Of a stretch of 64,000 nucleotides of DNA, positions 45,546 to 54,154 are shown piece after piece. This stretch comes from AP-15 sp963796155 (GTDB lineage Bacteria; Pseudomonadota; Alphaproteobacteria; ATCC43930; CGMCC-115725). The notes beneath the pieces are model-generated. The model had not been told where the DNA came from, did no database searches, and saw only the letters and a list, made by a program, of their open reading frames with translations. The position numbers and the translations under genes were made by a program. The stretch covers positions 35,555-99,554 of the forward strand of contig CAWCKT010000005.1 in the NCBI GenBank assembly GCA_963796155.1, given 5' to 3'. Within the stretch, counting starts at the first letter, position 1. Each line of letters starts with the position of its first letter.

Positions 45546-46439
45546 TTACGGCCGTGAGCGCGAGTTTCCGCCGGCGCTGTCCCCCGCTCGCCGCGCGAAC
45601 AGAACGTCGATATCGAAGGTGACCGTAATCGGCCTCGTCTCGGTGTCGAGCGCCGACGGGGCGATATGGCGGGCATTGGGCCCCATCAGCACCGCATCGC
45701 GCACGGCGGCAGGGTCGAGGAGCCTGCGGCGGACAAGCCGCACCACCGTGGGCGGCCCGATCATTCTGCTCGCGGCCTCGGCATAGCGCCGCGCCTTGTG
45801 CCTATGGTGACGAATCAGCGTGAAGTGCCGCCCGAGTTCGGCAAGATGACCTGGTCTCGGATAAACGAGCGCGACCCAGCCGCCCGGCCGGAGCACCCGC
45901 GCGATCTCAATGAAATTCTTTGGCGCGAAAACGCTGATCACGAGGTCGAGCGCCGCATCGTGCACCGGCCAGCCGGCCCACAGATCGGCCACGGCAAAGG
46001 CTAGGCCCGGCCAGCGGCGTGCTGCCCGGCGGGCTGCCGCAGCCGCAATGTCGAGTCCGAGACCGACCACCGGCGGCCCGAGGTCTGCCGCGATGCGCGC
46101 GAGGTGATCGCCGGTCCCGCAGCCGGCATCGAGGACGCACCAGGATCGGTCGGCCGACAGCGCGGCGGTCTGCCGCAAGCGCGACCGGATCGCCGCGCTG
46201 ATGAAGTCGAAATGACCGGCTTCGAGGAATGCCGCGCGATGCCTCAGCTGATCGGGCCGGTCGCCGCCCTCGGCTGGACGCCGCCGGTTGCCGGGCAGCA
46301 GGTTGACATAGCCTTCACGCGCGAGATCGAAGCTATGGCGATTGCGACAGGCGAGCGCGCCCGCCGCGGCGCCGAGGCCTAGCCGGCAGATCGGACAGCG
46401 CAGCAGACGATGGCCCCGACGGGGTGCGAGCGGCGCCAC
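45546..46439 (-). CDS. rlmA: RlmA-type 23S rRNA guanine-N1-methyltransferase
   Basis: An SAM-dependent methyltransferase of 297 residues resembling RlmA, which methylates N1 of a guanine in helix 35 of 23S rRNA. The N-terminal zinc site is CPICRLGLG...LACRNRHSFDLAREGYVNLLPG (C-x2-C...C-x3-H). The SAM-binding motif is VLDAGCGTGDHLARI, followed by DLVISVFAPKNFIEIARVLRPGGW. The start is a GTG at 46439. It is convergent with the nadE locus, whose end is 43 bases away. The RlmA(I)/(II) distinction and target base cannot be told from the sequence. Confidence 0.85.
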   Translation of the reverse strand: MAPLAPRRGHRLLRCPICRLGLGAAAGALACRNRHSFDLAREGYVNLLPGNRRRPAEGGDRPDQLRHRAAFLEAGHFDFISAAIRSRLRQTAALSADRSWCVLDAGCGTGDHLARIAADLGPPVVGLGLDIAAAAARRAARRWPGLAFAVADLWAGWPVHDAALDLVISVFAPKNFIEIARVLRPGGWVALVYPRPGHLAELGRHFTLIRHHRHKARRYAEAASRMIGPPTVVRLVRRRLLDPAAVRDAVLMGPNARHIAPSALDTETRPITVTFDIDVLFARRAGDSAGGNSRSRP

Positions 46440-47052
46440 GGTGCCGCTCCACCATAATAAAGAGCATGAAATGTTTCATATACAGAACCGCCCCAAGGAC
46501 TGATGGCCGCGAGAATATGCCTGCTTTCCTCAAAAAGCGCGACGCCGATCCGCTCCGAGCCCCAGGCGAGCGGGCGAGCCCGCGAAATCGCTGAACTCGG
46601 CCTCGACCTTGAGGCAGGTGTGCCGCAGCAGGTGCCGCATCTACTCTCGCGCCAGTGCTACAATGAGGCGTGCGATCGACACCGGTGAGACCTTGAAATT
46701 ACGATGTTAGCATCATATATATTATTATGAGCACAAGGCCGTGCGCGAAGGCGACACGATGACAATTTCTTTGCTGAAGAAGCCAGCGGAAACGGCGCCT
46801 GGCGGCGGTCTCCCGGAGGGTTGGTGTCGTCACCCGCATTGGACGTAAATACAACCAAAGAGGGAAATACGCCTGATTCCCTCCTACAGAATCAGGCTGA
46901 AGCGCTGGTGCTGCTCAATGCCAGGTTGTCGCCGCCGATGACCTAACTCCATCTTGCCTTACCCGCCGGGATCGACACTCTGGCGCGTCGTTCCGCGGTG
47001 AAAAATCGGTTCTCGCCGGTTTCAGTCGCGTTTGTAGGGGGAAACTGGCCAC
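46440..47052. other. Intergenic region of 613 bases with one possible small ORF
   Basis: Most of this stretch holds nothing recognisable. It is AT-rich around 46696-46735. A small frame at 46824-46946 (plus strand) starts with GTG, has GGAGG four bases before it, and encodes 40 residues (SSPALDVNTTKEGNTPDSLL to RLSPPMT); this could be a small gene or the tail of a lost one. A 61-residue frame at 46503-46688 looks non-coding. Confidence 0.3.
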
Positions 47053-47865
47053 ATGGTCACTACCATTGCCGCGATCTACCGCTATCCGGTAAAGGGCCTG
47101 AGCGCCGAAAAGATGAACCGGGTGGCGCTGATGCCCGGCGAATGCCTGCCGCACGATCGGCGCTTTGCGATTGCACTAGGCTCGACACGCTTCGATCCGC
47201 AGCGCCCGGAGTGGCTGTCGAAGACCCATTTCATCATGCTGATGCGCGACGAAAGGCTGGCGCAATTGGAGACCCGCTTCGACGCGGAAAGCGGGGTCCT
47301 GACGATCGCCGAAAACGGCCGGGTATTGTTGCGGGGGCGGATAACCGAGCCGGAGGGATGCCGGCAGGTCGCAGAATTCTTCTCGCGTTTCCTCGGCGCG
47401 GCGGTGGATGGACCGCTGCGCGTCGTCGAGGCGCCGGGGCACGCCTTTGCCGATGCCCGGCGCAGGCCGAATGCGACGACCGATAAATACGTCTCGCTGA
47501 TCAACCGCGCGAGCATCAGGGCGCTCGAAGCGGCGATGGGCGTGGCGGTGGATCCTGTCCGCTTTCGCGCGAATGTTTATTTCGAGGGGGAGGCGGCCTG
47601 GAGCGAGCACGACTGGATCGGCTCGGAGATCACTCTCGGGGCGGCGCGGCTGCGGGTGATCTCGCCGATCACCAGATGCGCGGCAACCCAGGTCAATCCC
47701 GTCACCGCCAAACGCGACCTCGACATCGTCGCCGCCCTCGGGCGCGCCTTCGGTCACACCAACATGGGCGTCTACGCCGAGGTGTTGGCAGGCGGTGAGA
47801 TCGGGGTCGGCGATACTCTGGGCGTGCCAGTCGAGCCCGCCGGCACCCAACATGGCGTCATCTGA
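47053..47865 (+). CDS. MOSC domain-containing protein
   Basis: A 270-residue protein with an N-terminal MOSC beta-barrel domain (TIAAIYRYPVKGLSAEKMNRV, LPHDRRFAIA) and a C-terminal MOSC domain. The MOSC part holds VDPVRFRANVYFEG, WIGSEITLGAARLRVISPITRCAATQVNP with the conserved Cys, and NMGVYAEVLAGGEIGVGD. MOSC proteins bind molybdenum cofactor or its sulfurated form; related proteins (YcbX, mARC) reduce N-hydroxylated compounds. GGGGG precedes the ATG at a workable distance. It is convergent with the hydrolase gene at 47895. The electron donor and substrate are unknown. Confidence 0.88.
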   Translation: MVTTIAAIYRYPVKGLSAEKMNRVALMPGECLPHDRRFAIALGSTRFDPQRPEWLSKTHFIMLMRDERLAQLETRFDAESGVLTIAENGRVLLRGRITEPEGCRQVAEFFSRFLGAAVDGPLRVVEAPGHAFADARRRPNATTDKYVSLINRASIRALEAAMGVAVDPVRFRANVYFEGEAAWSEHDWIGSEITLGAARLRVISPITRCAATQVNPVTAKRDLDIVAALGRAFGHTNMGVYAEVLAGGEIGVGDTLGVPVEPAGTQHGVI

Positions 47866-47894
47866 GGCAGAACCTCAGCCCTCGAGCAATCGCG

Positions 47895-48860
47895 TCAGCC
47901 GAGGACGCGGTTCAGGAACGCGTCCATCTTCGCTGTCGCCGACTTTGACAGATCGTTCGGGAAGAGCGTGAAACCATGCGCGCCGCCGGGGTAGATCGCC
48001 AGCTCGGCCTCATTGCCCGCCGCGACCCAGCGCGCATGCATGAATAACGTATCGTCGAGCAGCGCGTCCCTCGTTCCCACACTGAACAGCGCCGGACACA
48101 GGTTCCTCAGATCGGCGTAGAGCGGGGAGATATCGGGTGCCCGCCGGTCCGTGGTCGTGGGCAGGAAGGCATTATAAAACTGCTGCATGTCGATCGTCCG
48201 CAGTACCAGCCGCGTATTGCCGAACTGAAGCTGGCTCGGGGTCATGCTGAGATCGAAGGCGCCGTACACGATGTTGGCGCCGCGGAACCCGGTATAGCCG
48301 TAACGGTCCCGCATGCGCAGAATGGTCACCGCGGTCAGATGTCCGCCCGCCAACTCACCGCCTATCGTCATAGTGTCGGTGCCGAACTCTTTCTTGCCGT
48401 GCTGCACCAGCCAGGCCGCAGCGGCCTCGCAATCGTCCGGACCCGCCGGGTAGGGATGTTCCGGTGCCAGACGGTATTCCACGGCGACGACGGCCTGACC
48501 CGTATTGTCGGCGATCCGTTCCAGCATCGGATCCTGCAAGTCCGCGCCGCCAAGCACCCAGCCGCCACCGTGAAGATGCAGATAAATCCCGCGCGGTTGC
48601 GCCGGTGCGATCACGCGCAGAAGGATCTCGTTGCCGGCCGTGCCGGTGATTGTCATGGTTCGCGCCCGGCTGGACATCACGGGGGCCGGGAACGGTCCCT
48701 CGCCGCGCCGGCGTGCGGCCCGCATGGCCTCGGCGCCGACGATCCACCACTCCGGCTGGCCGGTCAGCAACTGGATCATTTCCGTGTTCAGTTGCGCCGT
48801 ATCGGGGTCGATCGCCGCGTCACCGAACAAAGTGGGATCGAACGGGCGTGTGTCGGTCAT
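47895..48860 (-). CDS. HSL-type alpha/beta hydrolase lacking the nucleophile serine
   Basis: A 321-residue protein of the hormone-sensitive-lipase (HGGG) esterase family. The oxyanion motif LHGGGWVLGG is intact, as are the acid region VGTRDALLDD and the His of GGAHGFTLFP. However, the usual G-D/E-S-A-G-G nucleophile motif reads GGELAGGHLTA: residue 170 is Leu (codon TTG at 48353-48351), one base from TCG serine. The protein should therefore have lost ordinary esterase chemistry or have a different role, unless the base is wrong. It begins 15 bases after the kup stop, with GAGAGGAA before the ATG, and is probably co-transcribed with kup. Confidence 0.8.
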   Translation of the reverse strand: MTDTRPFDPTLFGDAAIDPDTAQLNTEMIQLLTGQPEWWIVGAEAMRAARRRGEGPFPAPVMSSRARTMTITGTAGNEILLRVIAPAQPRGIYLHLHGGGWVLGGADLQDPMLERIADNTGQAVVAVEYRLAPEHPYPAGPDDCEAAAAWLVQHGKKEFGTDTMTIGGELAGGHLTAVTILRMRDRYGYTGFRGANIVYGAFDLSMTPSQLQFGNTRLVLRTIDMQQFYNAFLPTTTDRRAPDISPLYADLRNLCPALFSVGTRDALLDDTLFMHARWVAAGNEAELAIYPGGAHGFTLFPNDLSKSATAKMDAFLNRVLG

Positions 48861-48875
48861 GGCATTCCTCTCGCC

Positions 48876-50765
48876 TCAGATCGAGACTTCCCGGCCGATT
48901 TCGACAACAAACTCGACCGGCAGCTTAAAATAGTCGGTGAGGTGGGCCGAGTTGCGCTGCATGAAGGCGAAGAGTGCCTCCACCCATCGCGGCAACGCCT
49001 TCTCGTCGTCACCGGGCACGACCGTCTCGTGGCCGACGTAGTACGTGACGTCAGCGAGATCGATGGCACATCCGCGCTCGTACGCCTGCTGGAGCAGCGC
49101 CGGAATATCCGGTCGCTCCATGAAACCGTAACGTGCGGCTGCGCGCCAGAACCGGCAAGCGACCGCTTCGACCGTAAGCCGCTCGGTGTCCTTGACCCAC
49201 GGCACCAACTCAGTAGTGACCGTCAGGACGAACAGCTTCTCGTGCAGCGCGCGGTTGTGCTTGACGTGCCACACCATGACCGGCGGCACGTCCCGTTGGG
49301 TCCGTGTGAGAAAAACCGCCGTTCCGGGCACGCGGGGGATAGATCCCTCGACGATCTTTGCCATGAAGGCCCCGACCGGCATCACCGCGCCCTGGAGCCG
49401 GGCGACGACCGCAGCAGCTCCGAGATGCCAGATCAGCATCACGGAGTAGACGAGCGCGGCCAGGATGAGCGGGACATATCCGCCCTGCGTCACCTTCGCG
49501 AAGTTCGCCGCGAAAAACCCCGCATCGACGAGCATGAAAACGCCGGCGACCGCGCCCGCCGTAACGAGGCTCCACCCCCAGATCTCGCGCATGGCGATGA
49601 ACAGGAGCACCGAGGTCATCAGCATTGTCGCCGAGACCGCAATTCCATAGGCCGACGCGAGATTGTCAGACTTGCCGAAACCGACCGTGAGTCCGAGCGT
49701 GACGAGCATCAGCAGCCAGTTGACCGAGCCCACATAAATCTGACCGTAGCCTTCGGCCGAGGTCTGGGTTATCTGCAGCCGGGGCAGCCAGCCGAGCTGT
49801 ATCGCCTGGCGCGTCATCGAGAAGGCGCCGGTGATGATCGACTGGCTGGCGATGACCGTCGCGATCGTTGCCAGCACGACGAGCGGCAGCAGCAGGAAGG
49901 AAGGGCACAGCCGGTAAAAGATGTTGTCCGAGGATGGCGCGCCCTCGAGCACCAAGGCCGCTTGGCCCGCGTAATTCAGGACGAGACTCGGGAAGACCAC
50001 CGCGGACCAGGCGAGCCGGATCGGCCCGGCGCCGAAATGGCCCATGTCCGCGTAAAGGGCCTCGGCACCCGTAACGCACAGAAAGACCCCTCCGAGGACG
50101 AGAAATCCGTTACCTCCGCTGGAGAGGAGATAGCTGACCCCGTGGCGTGGATCGATCGCGAAGAGTACCGAAGGGTGCCGCGCAATACCCCAGATCCCGA
50201 GCAGCGCGATCGTCGCGAACCAAAGCGCCATGATCGGGCCGAACGCCCTGCCGATGCGGGCAGTCCCCTGGGGCTGGATCGCGAACAGCGCCACGAGGAT
50301 CAGAACCGCGGTAGGGAGCACATAGGGGGCGAAGGGCGGAAGGACGATGTCCAGCCCCTCCAGCGCCGAGAGCACGGAAATCGCCGGCGTGATCGCCCCA
50401 TCGCCGTAGATCAGCGCCGCGCCGAAAAGACCGACCGCGATGATGACGGGGCGATGCTGACGCTTCACGCCAAGCAGCGACATCAGCGCGATGATGCCGC
50501 CTTCGCCGTCATTGTCGACGCGCATCGCAATGGACACGTATTTGATCGTCGTCACCACGATCAAGGTCCAGACGACGAGCGACAGCACGCCGAGTGTTAC
50601 CGTCGAGTCGGGCGCGCCGCCGGTGAGGCCCAGAACCGTCTTGAGGGTATAGAGAGGGCTCGTCCCGATGTCGCCGAAGACCACCCCCAACGCCGAGAGA
50701 CCGAGCCCGGACAGTCTCGCCGCGTTCGCCGGGCGCGCTACGGTGTCACTGAGAGCGTCAGGCAA
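48876..50765 (-). CDS. kup: Kup/HAK/KT family potassium uptake protein
   Basis: A 629-residue inner-membrane K+ (H+ coupled) uptake protein. The N-terminal signature ALGVVFGDIGTSPLYTLKTVLG is diagnostic, followed by about twelve membrane helices (for example YVSIAMRVDNDGEGGIIALMSLL, INWLL-type helices and TGAEALYADMGHFG). A cytoplasmic C-terminal domain follows (PGTAVFLTRTQRDVPPVMVWHVKHNRALHE). The start is a TTG at 50765; no ATG or GTG lies between it and the upstream in-frame stop. The inactive-looking hydrolase follows it on the same strand. Confidence 0.94.
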   Translation of the reverse strand: MPDALSDTVARPANAARLSGLGLSALGVVFGDIGTSPLYTLKTVLGLTGGAPDSTVTLGVLSLVVWTLIVVTTIKYVSIAMRVDNDGEGGIIALMSLLGVKRQHRPVIIAVGLFGAALIYGDGAITPAISVLSALEGLDIVLPPFAPYVLPTAVLILVALFAIQPQGTARIGRAFGPIMALWFATIALLGIWGIARHPSVLFAIDPRHGVSYLLSSGGNGFLVLGGVFLCVTGAEALYADMGHFGAGPIRLAWSAVVFPSLVLNYAGQAALVLEGAPSSDNIFYRLCPSFLLLPLVVLATIATVIASQSIITGAFSMTRQAIQLGWLPRLQITQTSAEGYGQIYVGSVNWLLMLVTLGLTVGFGKSDNLASAYGIAVSATMLMTSVLLFIAMREIWGWSLVTAGAVAGVFMLVDAGFFAANFAKVTQGGYVPLILAALVYSVMLIWHLGAAAVVARLQGAVMPVGAFMAKIVEGSIPRVPGTAVFLTRTQRDVPPVMVWHVKHNRALHEKLFVLTVTTELVPWVKDTERLTVEAVACRFWRAAARYGFMERPDIPALLQQAYERGCAIDLADVTYYVGHETVVPGDDEKALPRWVEALFAFMQRNSAHLTDYFKLPVEFVVEIGREVSI

Positions 50766-51406
50766 GGGGCTGAGTTCGCCGCGGTTCGATGGGTCGGAGT
50801 TCGATCGTAGTCAGGCTGCGCCCCACCCGCTCGGAACCAACTTTTCAGCCGCGCCATGAAAACTGTCTCATCTCGGGGCTCAGGTGTATCATCGTCCGGC
50901 GTCCAGAAGCCAGCCTTCGGCGCCAAGTATTGAACTCGGATCTCAAAGAGGAGTGGGATGGCTCAGGCCAGCATACCGTTGCGCGACCGCGCGCAACCCG
51001 ATCGCACACCCTATTTCCCCGCGGGCTCTCGCGCCCTTTCGGTCGCGGCGGAGCATCGCGCCCAGCGCCTTTTTGTCAAGCTGAGGCCGGCTCAATCGCT
51101 TCGCCAGTCGCCGTCGCTTTTCTTATTATGAACCGATCAGCGGCACGCGGTATCGAAGCGTATAGATTGGAGATCGCGGGGCGACCGATCAAACGCCGTC
51201 AGGGGCGGCTTTCCCAGGTCAAGATAAATACTATTGCCACCACCGAGACAATCGCCGTCACACTCCAAAAAATCTGCAACGCTCTCCCTTACCTGTCGGA
51301 CGCCGGCTCGGTCGAAGAGGTCTATTCGGACGCCTGTCAAAATGGCGTCACACGATCCCGCGCGAGACCCGCGGCGACGATCGCGCCGAAATCGCGCTCA
51401 AGCCGC
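50766..51406. other. Intergenic region of 641 bases with one possible small ORF
   Basis: This stretch separates kup from the epoxide hydrolase-like gene. A plus-strand frame at 50958-51131 has AAGAGGAG before an ATG and encodes 57 residues (MAQASIPLRDRAQPDRTPYF to SPSLFLL) with no recognised relatives. The long plus-strand frame crossing the whole region is a shadow of the minus-strand hydrolase. Nothing else was recognised. Confidence 0.3.
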
Positions 51407-52390
51407 TCATTCGATAGCGAGGCTGCGCAGGAAGTCGATTATCGCGGCGTTGACCTCCGCCGCCCGCTCCTCCTGGGTCAAGTGGCCGCAGCCCGGCAAT
51501 ATGATCGTGCGGCGCAGTTGCGGCGCGAACCTCGCCAGGTCGGCGATGTGCCGGTCCATGCCGGGAAACTTGACGACCGGGTCGCGGTCGCCAGCGATAT
51601 AAAGCGCGGGAACCCTTACTGCCAGCCCGTCAAACGGCGCCAGCAACTCCCAATTGCGATCGATGTTGCGGTACCAGTTGAGTCCGCCGCGAAACCCGGT
51701 GCGGGTGAATTCTGCGGTGAAAAAATCGACATCGGCTTGGGTGAGCCAGGCGGGCAGCGGCGGCGGCTCGGCATCCCAGCGGAAAGGCCTGCCCTGCCGC
51801 GGCATCATGCCGAAGGGCCGCATGCCGGGCAGCGCGTCCCCCGAGATCGAGATCTTGCCGGCGTGGAACACAGCGCGCGTGTTGCGGTCGTATTCAGCCT
51901 CGGCGACGCCGGGCTCCTGGAAGTAGAGCTGGTACCATATGGCGTCGTCGGTCTGCGGCATGACTGTGGTCGGCCGCGCCGATCCACGCGCCAGGAACGG
52001 CACGCTGAGGCCGATGACGCCGCCAAACCGGTCCGGGCGCAGTTGCGCGGCGTGCCAGGCTACAATTGCGCCCCAATCGTGGCCGGCGATCACGGCCCGG
52101 TCGACGCCCGAAGCGTCAAGCAGCCCAACCATGTCGCCGAGGATGTGGAGCAAGGTGTACTGGTCGATCGGCTCGGGCCGGTCGGTTTGGCCGTAGCCGC
52201 GCATGTCGGGCGCCACGGCGTGGAACCCGGCCTCGGCGAGGGCGGGGAGCTGATGGCGCCAGGAGTACCAGAACTCGGGAAAGCCGTGGCAGAGTACGAC
52301 GAGCGGACCGACGCCGGCTTCGGCGAGATGCATGCGGATGCCGTTGGTCGCGACGGTGCGGTGGGTCACTTCGGTCGTCATGATTGCCAT
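51407..52390 (-). CDS. Alpha/beta hydrolase, epoxide hydrolase-like
   Basis: A 327-residue alpha/beta hydrolase of the soluble epoxide hydrolase/haloalkane dehalogenase group. The oxyanion motif is LCHGFPEFWYSWRHQ, the nucleophile Asp lies in IAGHDWGAIVAWHA, the acid is in YIAGDRDPVVKFPG, and the catalytic His is in LPGCGHLTQEE. A cap-domain region with a possible ring Tyr (IWYQLYFQEPG) matches epoxide hydrolases. The start could be the ATG at 52390 or at 52381. It is divergent from the flavin monooxygenase gene at 52473, which could hint at a shared oxidative-degradation role. Confidence 0.85.
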   Translation of the reverse strand: MAIMTTEVTHRTVATNGIRMHLAEAGVGPLVVLCHGFPEFWYSWRHQLPALAEAGFHAVAPDMRGYGQTDRPEPIDQYTLLHILGDMVGLLDASGVDRAVIAGHDWGAIVAWHAAQLRPDRFGGVIGLSVPFLARGSARPTTVMPQTDDAIWYQLYFQEPGVAEAEYDRNTRAVFHAGKISISGDALPGMRPFGMMPRQGRPFRWDAEPPPLPAWLTQADVDFFTAEFTRTGFRGGLNWYRNIDRNWELLAPFDGLAVRVPALYIAGDRDPVVKFPGMDRHIADLARFAPQLRRTIILPGCGHLTQEERAAEVNAAIIDFLRSLAIE

Positions 52391-52472
52391 CCCATGTAAT
52401 GCCGCTGTCTATTGACAGCGATCGGCGCGCCCGCCGCAATGGTCTCGACCGACGAACCCGCGGAGTGCGCCG

Positions 52473-53639
52473 ATGAACGATTTGAACCAAGCCGACCCGA
52501 TGCTGCGGGCACGCGCTCTGGCGCCGGCGATCGCCGCCGCCGCGGACGAGATCGAGCGCGCGCGGCGCATCACCGAGCCGCTGCTCGACGAACTGCACGA
52601 GGCGCGGCTCTTCCGCATGCTCTATCCGCGCTCAGTCGGCGGCGACGAAGTCGAGCCCGCGAGCTACATCGAGACGGTCGGCGAATTGGCGCGCGCCGAC
52701 GGTTCGGTCGGCTGGTGCGTCTCGATCGCCAACAGTATTGGCCTCTTCGCGCCCTACCTCGATCTCGAGGCGGCGCGCGCAGTATTCGGCGACCGGCGGG
52801 CGACCTGCGCCTGGGGCCCGCCGAACGACTGCCGCGGGACGGCGGTGCCGGGCGGCTACCGGGTCACCGGCCGCTGGGATTTCGCGAGCGGCTGCCGTCA
52901 CGCGACCTGGATGGGCGCGCACGGCACTGTCGTCGAGCCCGACGGCTCGCTGCGCCTCACCGGCGCCGGCCAGCCGACGGTGCGCACCTGGCTCTTCCCG
53001 GTGGAACAAGCGAGGCTGCTCGGCAACTGGGACCCGATCGGCCTGCGCGGCACGGCGTCGGAGTCCTACGCCGTCGAAGACCTCTTTGTGCCCGAAGCGT
53101 TCACCGGGACCCGCGAGGACCCGACCCTGCGCCGCGAGAAGGGGCGGCTTTATGCCTTCCCGCAACAGACCCTCTATTCGGTCGGCATCGCCAGCGTCGC
53201 TCTGGGCATCGCCCGCGGCATGCTCGATGCCATGGTGGAGCTGGCGCTGCGCAAGACCCCGCGCGGCGCCGGGCGGCTCGCCGACAATGCGGTGATCCAG
53301 GCCGAGGTTGCCCGCGCCGAGGCCCGGCTGGGTGCTGCCCACTGTTACCTGATCGACACGGTGAGCGAGATCTACCGGCAGGCAGGGCCGTCGGCGCCGA
53401 TCGACGTCGCCGACCGCGCGCGGGCGCGGCTCGCCGGCTCACATGCGATTTCGAGCGCGGTCGCGGTCGCCGACACCACCTACAAGGCCGCCGGGGTCGA
53501 CGCGATCTTCCCCGGCAGCCCGTTCGAGCGCCGTTTCCGCGACATCCACACCCTCTCGCAGCAGATCCAGTCGCGCGACGCGCATTACGAGACCGTCGGA
53601 CAGGTGCTGCTCGGCAATCCGCCCGACGTGTTCTTCTAG
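52473..53639 (+). CDS. Acyl-CoA dehydrogenase-fold flavin-dependent monooxygenase
   Basis: A 388-residue protein of the acyl-CoA dehydrogenase fold, of the group-D flavin monooxygenase type (HsaA/HpaH-like two-component hydroxylases). It has an N-terminal helical domain (RITEPLLDELHEARLFRMLYP), a middle domain with GGYRVTGRWDFASGCRHATW and NWDPIGLRGTASESYAVEDLFVP, and a type-2 C-terminal helical domain (VGIASVALGIARGMLDAMVEL). The ATG is preceded by GGAG with an 8-base gap. The convergent neighbour is a DOPA dioxygenase-family protein, and no flavin reductase partner is in view. A second, partial member of this family is at 63561-64000. Confidence 0.85.
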   Translation: MNDLNQADPMLRARALAPAIAAAADEIERARRITEPLLDELHEARLFRMLYPRSVGGDEVEPASYIETVGELARADGSVGWCVSIANSIGLFAPYLDLEAARAVFGDRRATCAWGPPNDCRGTAVPGGYRVTGRWDFASGCRHATWMGAHGTVVEPDGSLRLTGAGQPTVRTWLFPVEQARLLGNWDPIGLRGTASESYAVEDLFVPEAFTGTREDPTLRREKGRLYAFPQQTLYSVGIASVALGIARGMLDAMVELALRKTPRGAGRLADNAVIQAEVARAEARLGAAHCYLIDTVSEIYRQAGPSAPIDVADRARARLAGSHAISSAVAVADTTYKAAGVDAIFPGSPFERRFRDIHTLSQQIQSRDAHYETVGQVLLGNPPDVFF

Positions 53640-53642
53640 GGC

Positions 53643-54020
53643 TCAGGCCGGGTGGGCCGAGGCGGTCGGCAGCAACTCGGTGCGATAGGTCGGCCGCAGA
53701 ACTTCGAGCCGCATCGGCACCGGCGTGCCGAGCCACAGCGCATTCTTGCTGTGGTCGTCGTAGGAGCTTTCGGTCAGCGGATGGACGAGAACATCGAGGC
53801 CCTCGCGGTTCAGCATCAGCCAAGGCACGACGTTTTGGAACTCTTCGGTCCGGAAGATGACATTGAACTGCGAGATCGGGTGCGGGCCTGCCGGCTCGTC
53901 GCTGAAGCCTCCGGGTTGGACGGTGAAACGGCTGAGGATCGTGTCACGCAACCGTTCGGCGATCGGCCGGGTGGTCGGGTTGTAATAGACGTGGGCGTGA
54001 TAGCCTTTGATTTCGGTCAT
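53643..54020 (-). CDS. DOPA 4,5-dioxygenase family protein
   Basis: A 125-residue protein of the DOPA 4,5-dioxygenase family, small extradiol ring-cleaving enzymes. The conserved His-rich segments are KGYHAHVYYNP at the N-terminus, GPHPISQFNVIF, and LDVLVHPLTESSYDDHSKNALWLG. In fungi and plants family members open catecholic rings of L-DOPA; bacterial substrates are largely unknown. The gene is convergent with the flavin monooxygenase and divergent from the LysR gene, whose product may control it through the inverted repeat between them. Confidence 0.82.
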   Translation of the reverse strand: MTEIKGYHAHVYYNPTTRPIAERLRDTILSRFTVQPGGFSDEPAGPHPISQFNVIFRTEEFQNVVPWLMLNREGLDVLVHPLTESSYDDHSKNALWLGTPVPMRLEVLRPTYRTELLPTASAHPA

Positions 54021-54114
54021 GAGGAATTCTCTTGCTGGTGGTTACTCGGTGATCCGGAGCCGGCACTCGACCGGATATCCCCGGTTCGCCTGCATATTTG
54101 GGAGCGTGCCGATC

Positions 54115-54136
54115 ATGTATCAAATCGATTGATCAT
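54115..54136. promoter_or_regulatory. LysR-type operator candidate
   Basis: ATCAA at 54119-54123 and TTGAT at 54129-54133 form an inverted repeat around 5 bases, and flanking ATG/CAT extend the symmetry with one bulged base. It lies between the divergent DOPA dioxygenase-family gene and the LysR gene, 19 bases before the LysR ATG. LysR regulators commonly bind interrupted palindromes here. Confidence 0.4.
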
Positions 54137-54154
54137 ATGCTATTCATTCGCCCT

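Noticed and set aside
48339..50810. Long plus-strand open frame of 823 codons
   Set aside because: It is antisense to kup and the hydrolase, with His/Arg/Asp-rich, low-complexity composition typical of shadow frames in GC-rich DNA.
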